DNA from: Streptomyces rugosispiralis
GTDB lineage: Bacteria > Actinomycetota > Actinomycetes > Streptomycetales > Streptomycetaceae
DNA: 64,000 nt
Direction of reading: 5' to 3'
NCBI RefSeq assembly: GCF_024505145.1
Contig: NZ_JANIAA010000004.1
Coordinates: 62,001-126,000 of the forward strand
The position numbers and the translations under genes were made by a program. Positions 1 to 8,497 of the stretch are shown here, piece by piece (the first letter of the stretch is position 1; every line of letters starts with the position of its first letter). The notes beneath the pieces are model-generated. The model was given only the letters and a program-made list of their open reading frames with translations, was not told where the DNA came from and did not search any database.

Positions 1-2773
1 TGTCCCGGCGGTTGGCGGGTGGCTTGGGCAGCTGGAGGGTGCTGCGCTCGCCGGGGGCGAGGCCGAGGCCGCGGCTGCCCTGGGCGAGGGTGCGGGCGCC
101 CTCGGTGAGGCGCCAGCGCAGCCGGAGGTCGCCGGTGCCGGTGAAGGACCGCTCGTTGCGCACCTCGATCCGCCCCGCGCGGGCCTCCTCGCCGGAGATC
201 CGGATCGGTGCGTGGACGGCCGCCATGGTGCGGGCCTCGGGCTGGACGGTGCGGTCGGAGGAGACCACCCCGTCGACCCCGCCGGTCCCGGCGCCGTAGG
301 ACAGGAAGTCCCCCTTACGGTCGAGCCGGTCGAAGTCGAGCGCGAGCACCGCGTCCGCGCTGGGGTCGGCGGCGAGCTGATCGGGGCTGAGCGCCTGGTG
401 GTAGACGCGGACCTGGTCGACGGTGCCGTGTGCCATCCGGGTGCGGATGTTCTCCTGGTCGGTCTCCGGGTTGCGGCCGATGTTCACCGGCTGCGCGGAG
501 TAGCCGACGGAGCCGGTCCAGCCGGCCGAGGCGATCTGCTTCCCGTCGACGAGCAGCCGGAGCGTCCGGCCGTCGAAGGTGGCGGAGACGCGATGCCATG
601 AGCCGTACCAGCCGCCGGGGACGTCGGCCGCGACGGTGTGCCAGTCCCCGTCGCCGTAGACGAAGAACTCCAGGGTGTCCTTGTCGCGCATCTTCAAGGC
701 ATAGCTGTGGTCACCCTTGGCGATCATGGTGAAGGAGCCGGTCCAGTCGGCGGGTTTCACCCAGGCGTCCAGGGTGAGCGCGTCCGACACCGCGTCCAGC
801 TTCGGATCGCGGTAGACCTCCACGAAGTCGTCGAGACCGGACAGCTCAAGCGCCTTGCCCTGGTGTCCCGCCACCAGACCGGGCTTTCCGGAGACGTACG
901 ACAGGATGTCGTTGCCGGAGGTGTCGGGGGTGGTGAGCAGCGGCTGGGTGATGTTCTGCTCCGCCCAGTCCCAGATGTAGCCGCCCTGGACCTGGGGGTA
1001 CTTCCGCACCACGTCCCAGAACTCCCGGAAGTTGCCGAGCGAGTTGCCCATGGCGTGGGCGTACTCGCCCATGATGATCGGTTTGGTGGTGGCCTTCGCC
1101 TTCTCCTCCAGGCCCGAGGGGGAGGGGTAGCGCGGGCCCCAGACATCGGCGAACGGGGCGTCGCCGTCCGGGCTGTTGGGCTGGTGGTAGACCGGCCGGG
1201 CCGGGTCCTCGCGGTCCAGGAAGTCGGCCATCGCGTAGTGGGCCTTGCCCAGTCCGGCCTCGTTGCCGGTGTCCCACATCAGCACGCTGGGGTGGTTCTT
1301 GTCGCGTTCGTACATCGCGGTGAGGCGGTCCATGAACGCCGCCTGCCACTCGGGCCGTTCGGCCAGGCAGTCGTTTGGGCACGCGTCGTGGTGATGGGTC
1401 TCGATGTCCACCTCGTCGTCGATCCACAGACCGCGCGCGTCGGCCAGGTCGTAGAGGTACGGATCCGAGGGGTAGTGCGAGGTGCGCACGGAGTTGATGT
1501 TGAGCTGCTTCATCAGCGACACGTCCGAGGCGGTGCGCTCACGGGTGGCGTGGCGGCCGGTGTCGGGGTCGGTCTCGGAGCGGTTGACGCCCTTGACGAG
1601 GATGCGTTTCCCGTTGACGAGGAGCTGTCTGTCCTTGATCTCGAGCTCGCGGAAGCCGACGGGCTGGGCGGTGGTGTGGGTGACCGAGCCGTCGGCGCCG
1701 GTGAGCCGGACGACGAGGGTGTAGAGGTGCGGCGTCTCATCGGTCCACTTGGCCGGGTTGGCCACATCGGCGGTGAGGGTGGTGGAGCCACCGCCGCCGC
1801 GCACCGTTCCCGACATCGTTGTCACCCTGCGCCCGCGCTCGTCGTAGAGGGTGCCGAGGACCTTACGGTCGTCCGAGGCGCGCTCCGGGCCCTTGGCGGC
1901 CACCTCGACCTCGGCGGTCAGCCGGGCGTCGCGGTACCGGCCGTCCAGATCGGTCTTGACGGTGATGTCCCGCAGATATTCGGCCGGTGTGGAGTACAGC
2001 CCGACCGAGCGGAAGATGCCCGAGAACCGCCATTGGTCGTAGTCCTCCAGATGCGACCCAGAACCCCAGCGGTGGACCTGCACCGCGATGGTGTTGCGGC
2101 CCGGGTGCAGCCGGTCGCTGATGTCGAACTCGGCGGGGGTGTAGCCGCCCTGGTCGTAGCCCGCGTAGGAGCCGTTCACCCACACCGGATAGCCGCTGGT
2201 GACGCCCTCGAAGCGGAGGAACGTCCGGCGCTTCTCCCAGCTCTTGGGCAGCTCGAAGGTCTTGACGTAGGCACCGGTCGGATTGACGTCGTGCGGGACC
2301 TTCGGGGGGTCGTCCGGATACATCTCGGTGGGGATGTTCCGGAACACCGGATGGTCCAGGCCGTCCGTCTGCCAGGTGTGCGGCACGCTCACACTGCGCC
2401 AGCCGCCCTTGGAGGTGTCGTAGCCCTCGGTGAAGAAGTCCTTCGGCACCTCCTCGGGGCGGTCGGACATATGGAGCTTCCAGGTGCCGTCCAGCGAGGC
2501 GGTCCAGCGGCTCCTGGTGCCGCCTCCGAGGGCCTCGGCGGTGTCGGCGTACGGGGTCAGCCGGGCGTGTGCGGGCTCCTGCCCGACCGCGGTGACCTCG
2601 GGGTCCTCCAGCAGCTTGTACACATCCGCGGGGGGATCGGGGGTGTCCGCCGCTGCCGCCGGGGAGGCGGGGACGGCGAGCGCGAGGGCCAGGGCGACGG
2701 CGGCGAGCCGGGGGAGCCGGGCGAGCGAGGGGAAACGGGGGAGAGGGAGGCGACGTCGGGCGCGTCGGGGCAT
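1..2773 (-). CDS. secreted GH2 beta-galactosidase with LamG-like domain (3' end outside window)
   Basis: Exported glycoside hydrolase expected to release terminal beta-galactose or a related sugar. ATG at 2773 follows an AGAAGGG ribosome site, and an Arg-rich start leads into a hydrophobic Ala/Leu signal segment ending near PAAAA (residue ~43). Next come the GH2 jelly-roll sugar-binding domain (~residues 85-245), an Ig-like domain and the TIM barrel. The acid/base Glu is about residue 505 (in TGNEAGLG) and the nucleophile about residue 570 (in IMGEYAHAMGNS). From ~605 to 825 a concanavalin/LamG-like domain (LDAWVKP, WHRVSATFDG, VNIGRN) follows instead of running straight into the beta-gal small-chain domain. 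The frame is still open at base 1, so the C-terminus is missing. It diverges from the kinase gene at 2959. Family assignment is firm; the exact substrate is inference. Confidence 0.93.
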   Translation of the reverse strand, partial: MPRRARRRLPLPRFPSLARLPRLAAVALALALAVPASPAAAADTPDPPADVYKLLEDPEVTAVGQEPAHARLTPYADTAEALGGGTRSRWTASLDGTWKLHMSDRPEEVPKDFFTEGYDTSKGGWRSVSVPHTWQTDGLDHPVFRNIPTEMYPDDPPKVPHDVNPTGAYVKTFELPKSWEKRRTFLRFEGVTSGYPVWVNGSYAGYDQGGYTPAEFDISDRLHPGRNTIAVQVHRWGSGSHLEDYDQWRFSGIFRSVGLYSTPAEYLRDITVKTDLDGRYRDARLTAEVEVAAKGPERASDDRKVLGTLYDERGRRVTTMSGTVRGGGGSTTLTADVANPAKWTDETPHLYTLVVRLTGADGSVTHTTAQPVGFRELEIKDRQLLVNGKRILVKGVNRSETDPDTGRHATRERTASDVSLMKQLNINSVRTSHYPSDPYLYDLADARGLWIDDEVDIETHHHDACPNDCLAERPEWQAAFMDRLTAMYERDKNHPSVLMWDTGNEAGLGKAHYAMADFLDREDPARPVYHQPNSPDGDAPFADVWGPRYPSPSGLEEKAKATTKPIIMGEYAHAMGNSLGNFREFWDVVRKYPQVQGGYIWDWAEQNITQPLLTTPDTSGNDILSYVSGKPGLVAGHQGKALELSGLDDFVEVYRDPKLDAVSDALTLDAWVKPADWTGSFTMIAKGDHSYALKMRDKDTLEFFVYGDGDWHTVAADVPGGWYGSWHRVSATFDGRTLRLLVDGKQIASAGWTGSVGYSAQPVNIGRNPETDQENIRTRMAHGTVDQVRVYHQALSPDQLAADPSADAVLALDFDRLDRKGDFLSYGAGTGGVDGVVSSDRTVQPEARTMAAVHAPIRISGEEARAGRIEVRNERSFTGTGDLRLRWRLTEGARTLAQGSRGLGLAPGERSTLQLPKPPANRRD

Positions 2774-2958
2774 CTGGTGGTCCACCCTTCTGTGGGTGTG
2801 GAAACGCTCCAGAATGAACAGGCCCGAACATTAGCCAACGCACCCCCGCACGCCAAGATGTCCCGCGGCACTCACCGTCGGCCCGGCGCGGCTACCGTGA
2901 AAGAAGTGAGGGCCGTGCGGAATGCCGTGCCGAGCACGGTGGGGCCGACGGAGGCACC

Positions 2959-4677
2959 GTGGGTATGGAGAGCACGAGGAGTACGGAGTACCTGCCCCGG
3001 CTGCGGCTGGACGAGCTGCTGGAAGAGCTGCAGGTGCGGATCGACGGGGTGCGTGGCACCCAGGACCGGGTGCACAGCCTGCTCGAAGCGGTCCTCTCGG
3101 TCGGCCGGGAGCTGGATCTGTCGCATGTGCTGCGAAGGATCGTCGAGGCCGCGGTGGTGCTGGTGGACGCCGAATACGGGGCGCTGGGCGTGATCGGCGA
3201 GGACCAGCGGCTGGCCGAGTTCCTCCCTGCGGGCATCGGCAAGGAGCGGGCCGAGGCGATCGGACGGCTGCCGTCGGGCCACGGGCTGCTCGGCGAGCTG
3301 ATCCGCCACCCCCGGCCGCTGCGTCTTGGCGAGCTCTCGGAGCACCCGGCCTCCTACGGCTTTCCGCCGAACCACCCGCCGATGCGCTCGTTCCTCGGGG
3401 TGCCCATCCGGGTGCGCGACGAGGTCTTCGGCAACCTCTACCTCACCGAGAAGCGCGGCGGTAAGGAGTTCGACGGCGAGGACGAGACGGTGCTGTCCAC
3501 CCTCGCCGTCGCCGCCGGGGTGGCCATCGAGAACGCCCGGCTGTACGAGGAGGCCCGGCACCGCCAGCGCTGGCTGGAGGCGAACGCCGAGGTCACCCAC
3601 AGCCTGCTGTCCGGAGTGGACGAGACCAGGGTCCTGGAGCTGATCGTCGAGCACGCCCGCCGGATCCTCTCCGCCGACCTCGGCGTGCTGATGCTGCCGG
3701 TGGCCGACACCGACGAACTGCAGGTCGCGCTGGCGGCGGGGACCGACGCCGAGGCCCACCGCGGTCTGGTGCTGCCCTGCCGGGGCACCTTCGGCGGCGC
3801 GGCCTTCACCGCCTCCGAGCCGGTCACCAGCACCGATGTCCAGAACGACCCGCGGATCACGGTCGGCCCGCAGCGCTGGGAGGGGCTCGGCCCGGCCGTC
3901 GCGGTGCCGATGCGGACGAGGGACGGGGTGGGCGGGGTGCTCTCGCTGGCCCGGGTGGCGGACAGCCCCGCCTTCACCCAGATCGAGACCGACACCCTGC
4001 TGGGCTTCGCGGGCCAGGCGGCGATCGCGATGAAACTGGCCGAGCGGCGGCGCGACGCCGAGCAGCTCGCCCTGCTCGAGGACCGCGACCGGATCGCCCG
4101 CGATCTGCACGACCTGGCCATCCAGCGGCTCTTCGCCGCCGGGATGACGCTGCAGTCCACGCTGCGGTTCGTCCAGCACCCGGAGGGCTCCGAACGGCTG
4201 CTGCGGGTGGTGGACGACCTGGACGACACCATCAAGATCATCCGCTCGACGATCTTCGGACTGCGTTCGCACGAGGCGGGCCCCGCGGTCCAGGGGCTGC
4301 GGGTCCGTACCGCCAAGACCATCGAGGAGGCCGTGCCCGCGCTCGGCTTCACCCCCTCGCTGCGCACCGAGGGCCTGGTCGACACCGATGTGCCGCGCTC
4401 GATCGCGGACGACATGGTCGCCGTGCTGGCCGAGGCGCTGTCGAACATCGCCCGGCACGCGGAGGCCGACGCCGCCGAGGTCTCGCTGGTCGTGGCGTCC
4501 GGGCGGCTGACCCTCACGGTCACGGACGACGGAGTGGGCGTCCCCGGGGGCGGCCGTCGCAGCGGACTGCGGAACATGGCCGAGCGCGCCGAGAAGCTCG
4601 GCGGTGAGCTGGAACTCGGCGAGCCGCCGGGCGGCGGCACCCGCCTGGTGTGGGGCGTACCGCTGCCGGAGCGGTAA
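2959..4677 (+). CDS. osdK: GAF-domain sensor histidine kinase, DevS/DosT (OsdK) type
   Basis: Cytoplasmic sensor kinase that should phosphorylate the NarL-type regulator at 5980-6675. Two GAF domains (~residues 45-190 and 210-355) precede a HisKA_3 dimerisation segment with phospho-acceptor His ~384 (RDLHDLAIQRLFAAG) and a HATPase domain (ALSNIARHAEAD, then DDGVGVPGG). In GAF-1, His ~139 lies in NHPPMRSFLGVP, the region where I recall mycobacterial DevS/DosT carrying the haem-ligand His; an alignment should confirm this. GGAGG at 2950-2954 serves GTG 2959 or the in-frame ATG 2965, giving 572 or 570 aa. The surrounding genes resemble M. tuberculosis DosR-regulon members and the S. coelicolor OsdK/OsdR neighbourhood. 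A redox or oxygen signal is inference. Confidence 0.9.
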   Translation: MGMESTRSTEYLPRLRLDELLEELQVRIDGVRGTQDRVHSLLEAVLSVGRELDLSHVLRRIVEAAVVLVDAEYGALGVIGEDQRLAEFLPAGIGKERAEAIGRLPSGHGLLGELIRHPRPLRLGELSEHPASYGFPPNHPPMRSFLGVPIRVRDEVFGNLYLTEKRGGKEFDGEDETVLSTLAVAAGVAIENARLYEEARHRQRWLEANAEVTHSLLSGVDETRVLELIVEHARRILSADLGVLMLPVADTDELQVALAAGTDAEAHRGLVLPCRGTFGGAAFTASEPVTSTDVQNDPRITVGPQRWEGLGPAVAVPMRTRDGVGGVLSLARVADSPAFTQIETDTLLGFAGQAAIAMKLAERRRDAEQLALLEDRDRIARDLHDLAIQRLFAAGMTLQSTLRFVQHPEGSERLLRVVDDLDDTIKIIRSTIFGLRSHEAGPAVQGLRVRTAKTIEEAVPALGFTPSLRTEGLVDTDVPRSIADDMVAVLAEALSNIARHAEADAAEVSLVVASGRLTLTVTDDGVGVPGGGRRSGLRNMAERAEKLGGELELGEPPGGGTRLVWGVPLPER

Positions 4678-4870
4678 GGCGGTGGCCGGGCCGCGGCCAT
4701 GGGTGCTCGCCGGGCCGGAGCGTTGGACGGCGCCCGGTGGCGCGGCGATGGGCGGTGGCCCGTAGCGCCGCGATAGTGGCTGGCCCGTGGCGCGGTGGCC
4801 GGCGCCCGCCTGCGGCGCGGCGGCGGGCGCCGGGCCGTGGCGCGGTGACAAGCGTTGGCCCTGGGCGGCG

Positions 4871-5872
4871 TCAGCGGTGCCGGTCCAGCGCCTCGGCCGC
4901 CCCGTCGCGCGGCGTGGCCGGGCCCGCCGGCCCGTAGCCCAGCCGGATCAGCATCTGCACATGGCCGGGTGCCGGGTGGGCGTCGCCCGCCGACCACCGC
5001 AGATCGGACCACTCCAGCGGCTGGTGCAGCAGGGACGCCCGTACCGCGTGCGAGGTCGCCAGCAGCAGGACGTGTTCCAGCGCCTGCCCGGCCCGCAGCC
5101 AGTCGGTGCGCCGGTCCTGGTCCGTGCTCAGCACGGCGATGGTCGGATGGGTCTCGAACGGGGCGGCGGGCCGAGCCTCGTCCCGGTGGCCGTCCGGCCG
5201 CGGGCCTAGGTAGTCGCGCGTCGGCAGCCGCCCGGTGGTGTCCCGTGGACCGAGGGCGGCCGGGGGGATTCCGTACGGCCCGGCGTCGCGGATCCAGGTG
5301 CGGCTCTCGGCGAGCCGGCGCGGGTCCCCGGAGGCGCGCCGCTCCGCCTCGGCGGTCAGCCGCAGCAGCCGCGAGGTCTCCTCGGGGTCCGCCAGCCACA
5401 GCGTGGCCCCGTTCACGCGCGCCGCCTCCGTCAGGTCGCACAGCACCCGTGCGGGCAGCCGGCGCGCGGAGTAGGGGGAGCGGCTGCTGTGCCGCCGCCA
5501 GATGACGTCGTACAGGTCGTCGTGCCCGTCGTCATGGCGCCCGGCACGGTCGGCGGACGACGCGGTCAGGCGCACCGTGGCCAGCAGATCGGGCTGCGAC
5601 CGGTACGGCAGCAGCTCGACCACCGGGTCCCAGCCGAAGTGGGCCACGGCGACCCGCAGATTGAACACGGCGGCCCCGGCGGAGACGCTCAGCGCCCGGC
5701 CCATCGGATCGGCGTACCGCAGCGCCCGCTCGGGGGTGGCCCGGACCTCGAGGGTGACGGTGTCGGGGTTGAGCCGGTAGCGCCAGGGCTGGGTGTTGTG
5801 GATCGAGGGAGCGGCCACGGCCGCGGAGATGAGCTTCTCCAGGATCGCCGCGTCGAGCGTTGCGGGCTGCAT
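4871..5872 (-). CDS. Acg-like nitroreductase-fold protein
   Basis: A 333-aa member of the Acg family (M. tuberculosis Rv2032 type), a duplicated nitroreductase fold. In mycobacteria the family is strongly induced under hypoxia and is thought to bind or sequester FMN rather than act as a normal reductase. The N-terminus carries the nitroreductase-like AAPSIHNTQPWRY and MGRALSVSAGAAVFNL segments; LRAGQALEHVLLLAT near residue 262 is a second family segment. ATG at 5872 has GAGAGGACCCC just upstream. The start lies 64 bp from a perfect palindrome (5936-5949) matching the putative OsdR box. It is co-oriented with the regulator gene upstream but separated by ~107 bp, so it may have its own promoter. 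Catalytic activity cannot be judged from sequence. Confidence 0.88.
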   Translation of the reverse strand: MQPATLDAAILEKLISAAVAAPSIHNTQPWRYRLNPDTVTLEVRATPERALRYADPMGRALSVSAGAAVFNLRVAVAHFGWDPVVELLPYRSQPDLLATVRLTASSADRAGRHDDGHDDLYDVIWRRHSSRSPYSARRLPARVLCDLTEAARVNGATLWLADPEETSRLLRLTAEAERRASGDPRRLAESRTWIRDAGPYGIPPAALGPRDTTGRLPTRDYLGPRPDGHRDEARPAAPFETHPTIAVLSTDQDRRTDWLRAGQALEHVLLLATSHAVRASLLHQPLEWSDLRWSAGDAHPAPGHVQMLIRLGYGPAGPATPRDGAAEALDRHR

Positions 5873-5935
5873 TGGGGTCCTCTCCTCGCCGGTGAGCCGT
5901 CCATCAGGGTGGTTGAGCCGTCAGCGCCACGGGCA

Positions 5936-5949
5936 GGGCCGTACGGCCC
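5936..5949. promoter_or_regulatory. putative OsdR/DevR-type operator
   Basis: Perfect 14-bp palindrome GGGCCGTACGGCCC, 64 bp upstream of the Acg-like start codon. A looser GGGCCATTCGGGGTC half-match lies at 5968-5982. It resembles the palindromes at 6752, 12970, 14798, 14826 and 14846 in the same island. DevR/DosR-family regulators recognise GGGNC-type inverted repeats, so assignment to the local regulator is inference from shape and position. Confidence 0.55.
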
Positions 5950-5979
5950 CGGCCCCGGGCCGACCCGGGCCATTCGGGG

Positions 5980-6675
5980 TCACCCCGGATGGCCGTCGTC
6001 GGGGTGCGGGGCCGAGTGGGTCGCCAGGACCGCCGCCTGGATGCGGCGCTCCACGCCCAGCTTGGCCAGCAGCCGGGAGATGTGGTTCTTGACCGTCTTC
6101 TCGGACAGGAAGAGCCGCTTGCCGATCTGCCGGTTGGTGAGCCCGTCCCCGATCAGCACCAGGATCTCCCGCTCGCGCGGCGACAGCCCGGCCAGCACCT
6201 CGTCCCGCGGCTCCTGTGGGGCGGTGTCGCCCCGCAGGGTGCTCATCAGCCGGGCGGTGGTGGCCGGGTCCAGCATCGACTGGCCGGAGGCCACGGTGCG
6301 CACCGCCGAGACCAGGTCCGACCCCTTGATCTGCTTGAGTACATAGCCCGCCGCCCCGGCCATGATCGCGTCCAGCAGGGCATCGTCGTCGTCGAACGAG
6401 GTCAGCATCAGACAGGCCAGACCCGGCATCCGGGAGCGCAGCTCGCGGCAGACCGTGATGCCGTCCCCGTCCGGCAGCCGGACGTCCAGGATGGCCACGT
6501 CGGGCCGCAGCGCCGGGCCCCGGGCCATCGCGTGGTCCACGGTCCCGGCGTCGCCGACCACCTCGATGTCCGGTTCGGCGTCCAGCAGATCGTGCAGTCC
6601 GCGCCGGACGACCTCATGGTCGTCGAGGACGAACACCCTGATGGGCGTCGCTCGTGTCGCTTCGGTCTCGGTCAT
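5980..6675 (-). CDS. osdR: NarL/LuxR response regulator, DevR/DosR (OsdR) type
   Basis: DNA-binding response regulator of 231 aa. The receiver has acidic pair DD at residues 18-19, phospho-acceptor Asp64 ([12 protein letters not shown]) and Lys114 (GYVLKQIKG). The C-terminal LuxR-type helix-turn-helix (~166-215) reads [21 protein letters not shown] chose ATG 6675 because the receiver begins immediately after it; a longer upstream reading frame adds only low-complexity sequence. Its likely partner is the GAF kinase at 2959, with the Acg-like gene between them. A GGGCCGAACGGGCCC site lies 77 bp upstream, suggesting autoregulation of the divergent promoter shared with the gene at 6823. It probably controls the stress-protein, CBS and metabolic genes downstream; this is inference from family and repeated operator-like sites. 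Confidence 0.92.
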   Translation of the reverse strand: MTETEATRATPIRVFVLDDHEVVRRGLHDLLDAEPDIEVVGDAGTVDHAMARGPALRPDVAILDVRLPDGDGITVCRELRSRMPGLACLMLTSFDDDDALLDAIMAGAAGYVLKQIKGSDLVSAVRTVASGQSMLDPATTARLMSTLRGDTAPQEPRDEVLAGLSPREREILVLIGDGLTNRQIGKRLFLSEKTVKNHISRLLAKLGVERRIQAAVLATHSAPHPDDGHPG

Positions 6676-6751
6676 GGGCTCTCGCACCGTTCGTCCGCCG
6701 TCCGCCCGGCCCCCGGTGGGAATCGTGGCGCAGCAGGTCAGCGCGGTACCA

Positions 6752-6766
6752 GGGCCGAACGGGCCC
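6752..6766. promoter_or_regulatory. putative OsdR/DevR-type operator in divergent promoter
   Basis: GGGCCGAACGGGCCC between the divergent osdR-like gene (start 6675) and the membrane-protein gene (start 6823). It matches the other island palindromes (GGG-C-C-G / C-G-G-CCC). Its position allows control of both genes. Confidence 0.5.
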
Positions 6767-6822
6767 TCAAGGGGGCTGCCCGGCCCTCGTCCCGCCCTCC
6801 CCGCGCGTGCGACGGTCACGGC

Positions 6823-7395
6823 ATGGGCACGCAAGTGCGGTTGTGGCGGTGGCGGCGCAATCCGCTCAGACGCCGCTCGGACGTGATCGAGGCGTGGGTC
6901 GTGCTCGTGACCGGCCTGGTGATGGCGGTCGGCGGCCCGGCGGCCGGGGTGGCCGCGGGCACCGCCGTGGACGCGTCACTACGGCAGGAGCGGGCGGACC
7001 GGCACCGGGTGCCCGCGGTGCTCAAGGAGGACGCGCCCGTCGCACAGCCCGCCGCCGACGGCTCCACCACCGGCCTGGTACGCGCGATCGTCCGGTGGAC
7101 CGGCCCGGACGGCGCCGTCCACACGGGTACGGCACGGGTCCACGAGGGGAGCAGGGCGGGCACCGCCACCGAGATCTGGACCGACGGCCGTGGCGGCATG
7201 GTCCAGCGGCCCCCCACCCCCGAGCAGATCGCCACCCGCGCGGTGCTCGCCGGGACGTCCGCCGCGGCGGGTGTGGGCGCGGTGTCGCTGGCCGGACGCG
7301 GCGTGGCGCGCTGGCGCCTGGACCGCGCCCGCGCCCAGGAGTGGGGCCGCGCCTGGGCCGAGGTCGGCCCCCGCTGGAGCCGCCACATCCGATGA
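6823..7395 (+). CDS. Rv1733c-like two-helix membrane protein
   Basis: A 190-aa protein with a basic N-terminus ([15 protein letters not shown]), a hydrophobic helix at ~22-48 ([20 protein letters not shown]), a ~100-residue polar domain containing [17 protein letters not shown], and a second helix at ~147-165 ending in [12 protein letters not shown]. This layout matches the actinobacterial Rv1733c family, conserved membrane proteins found in DosR-type regulons; their molecular function is unknown. ATG 6823 has no strong ribosome site. The gene diverges from osdR and shares the intergenic palindrome at 6752, so hypoxia or redox induction is a reasonable inference. Confidence 0.8.
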   Translation: MGTQVRLWRWRRNPLRRRSDVIEAWVVLVTGLVMAVGGPAAGVAAGTAVDASLRQERADRHRVPAVLKEDAPVAQPAADGSTTGLVRAIVRWTGPDGAVHTGTARVHEGSRAGTATEIWTDGRGGMVQRPPTPEQIATRAVLAGTSAAAGVGAVSLAGRGVARWRLDRARAQEWGRAWAEVGPRWSRHIR

Positions 7396-7512
7396 CGCGA
7401 CGGCCGCGCCCGGACGCCCGGGAGCCCCGGCGGGGCCCTGGACATCGCTTGATGAATTAGTTGCGCCAGATCAAGCATTTTTCGGAAGGGGGTGCCGGAC
7501 CCCGGCCGACCC

Positions 7513-7619
7513 CTAGGGCCCTGCTGACGGATCTCCGCGGCGTCGCGGCGTCCGGCACGCACTCTCGCCGCACCGGACGCCGCTCCTTCTCCCACGGAGA
7601 TCCGTCAGAAGGACCCTAG
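7513..7619. repeat. MITE-like element, short copy (107 bp)
   Basis: Terminal inverted repeats of 25 bp, 7513-7537 (CTAGGGCCCTGCTGACGGAT...) and 7595-7619, differ at 2 positions. A CGCGGCGTCGCGGCGTCCGGCACGC-type core lies between them. The same termini and part of the core recur at 20726-20918. There is no coding capacity. It sits in the 422-bp gene-free stretch 7396-7817, which also holds the repeat at 7619-7772 and the hairpin at 7774-7796. Confidence 0.75.
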
Positions 7620-7772
7620 CCGACCCGCAGTCCGGAGCGGCTCCGGCCACCGAGCACGGAAGCCGCCACCGGCCCTGCCCCCACCGGCCCGGCGGTCGGC
7701 GACGAGGCCCGCGCTCCCCGCCCCCTGCCCCGCTGCTCAATGGCGCCGAAGGCGCGAAACGAAACCCGCACC
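7619..7772. repeat. intergenic repeat, copy 1 of 2
   Basis: About 150 bp beginning GCCGACCCGC, with GGCTCCGGCCACCG inside and ending GGCGCGAAACGAAACCCGC. A diverged copy lies at 13023-13174 in the same order and orientation. Both copies lie downstream of a minus-strand gene of the dormancy island (the CBS protein at 7818 and the USP at 13220). No open frame is shared, so it reads as a duplicated intergenic segment. Confidence 0.65.
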
Positions 7773-7773
7773 C

Positions 7774-7796
7774 AATAACCGGGCATTCCGGTTATT
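7774..7796 (-). terminator. stem-loop downstream of CBS-BON gene
   Basis: AATAACCGG / CCGGTTATT, 9-bp perfect arms with a 5-nt loop, 22-44 bp past the stop codon at 7818. It would end the minus-strand operon 12776 to 7818. Confidence 0.65.
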
Positions 7797-7817
7797 AGGG
7801 GCTGCCGGGCAGTGCCG

Positions 7818-8483
7818 CTACCGCCGCTGGGTCGTATGGGGCGCCGCCGTCAGTTGGTTGTCGAAGTCGACCACGCCCTCGATCGCACGGATCAGACGGG
7901 CCGCCGCCGGGATGAGGACGGCCTCCTTGACCCGTCCGGTCAGGGTGACCACGCCCTCGTTCACGCTCACCCGGACGGTTTCGCCCTGGGCCGGGAAGAG
8001 GTGGCTCACCACCTCGCGGCGCACCTCGTCCTCGATGTCGTCGTCCGGCCGCAGGAACACCTTCAGCAGGTCGGCGCGGCTGACGATGCCCTCCAGGCGG
8101 CCCTCCTCGTCCACCACCGGGAGCCGTTTGACCCGCTTGTGGGTCATGATCCGCGCGGCCTCGGCGAGGGTGGCGCCCGCGTGCACGGTGATGGCGGGGG
8201 ACGTCATCAGCTCATCGGCCGTCACCGCGCCCGCCTTGGCGACGCCGGGGAGGTCGAGCGGTTGGGCCATCCGCGCGGGATCGCTGTCGCGGAACTCCTC
8301 CTTGGGCAGCAGATCCGCCTCGGAGACCACGCCGATGACCCGGCCCTCGCCCTCCAGCACCGGCAGGGCGCTCACCCGCCACTGTTCCAGCGTTCTGACG
8401 ATCTCCTTGAACGGCGCTTCGCGGCCGACGGCGACGACGGTATGGGTCATCACATCGCTCACGATGTGCGCACTCCGGGGCAC
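7818..8483 (-). CDS. CBS-pair plus BON domain protein
   Basis: A 221-aa cytoplasmic protein with two CBS motifs (~residues 7-60 and 92-150; SDVMTHTVVAVG, then DELMTSPAITVHAG) and a C-terminal BON domain (~150-215, VRVSVNEGVVTLTGRV). CBS pairs bind adenine nucleotides and BON domains often bind membrane or ligand, so an energy-state sensor is plausible but unproven. GTG 8483 was chosen because AAGGAGGA at 8488-8495 sits 4 nt upstream; the longer frame runs into the preceding gene. It is the last gene of a minus-strand run (USP, ADH, USP, NAPRTase, CBS) and is closely related to the CBS protein at 14122. Confidence 0.88.
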   Translation of the reverse strand: MPRSAHIVSDVMTHTVVAVGREAPFKEIVRTLEQWRVSALPVLEGEGRVIGVVSEADLLPKEEFRDSDPARMAQPLDLPGVAKAGAVTADELMTSPAITVHAGATLAEAARIMTHKRVKRLPVVDEEGRLEGIVSRADLLKVFLRPDDDIEDEVRREVVSHLFPAQGETVRVSVNEGVVTLTGRVKEAVLIPAAARLIRAIEGVVDFDNQLTAAPHTTQRR

Positions 8484-8497
8484 GGCATCCTCCTTGG

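Noticed and set aside
2797..2816. GTGGAAACGCTCC motif upstream of the left GH2 as a LacI operator
   Set aside because: Arms do not pair well around any centre (three or more mismatches), unlike the site at 52216.
638..3193. Long antisense open frame over the left GH2 gene
   Set aside because: It mirrors the GH2 coding sequence, has no recognisable domain, and has the Val/Gly/Arg-rich composition of high-GC shadow frames.
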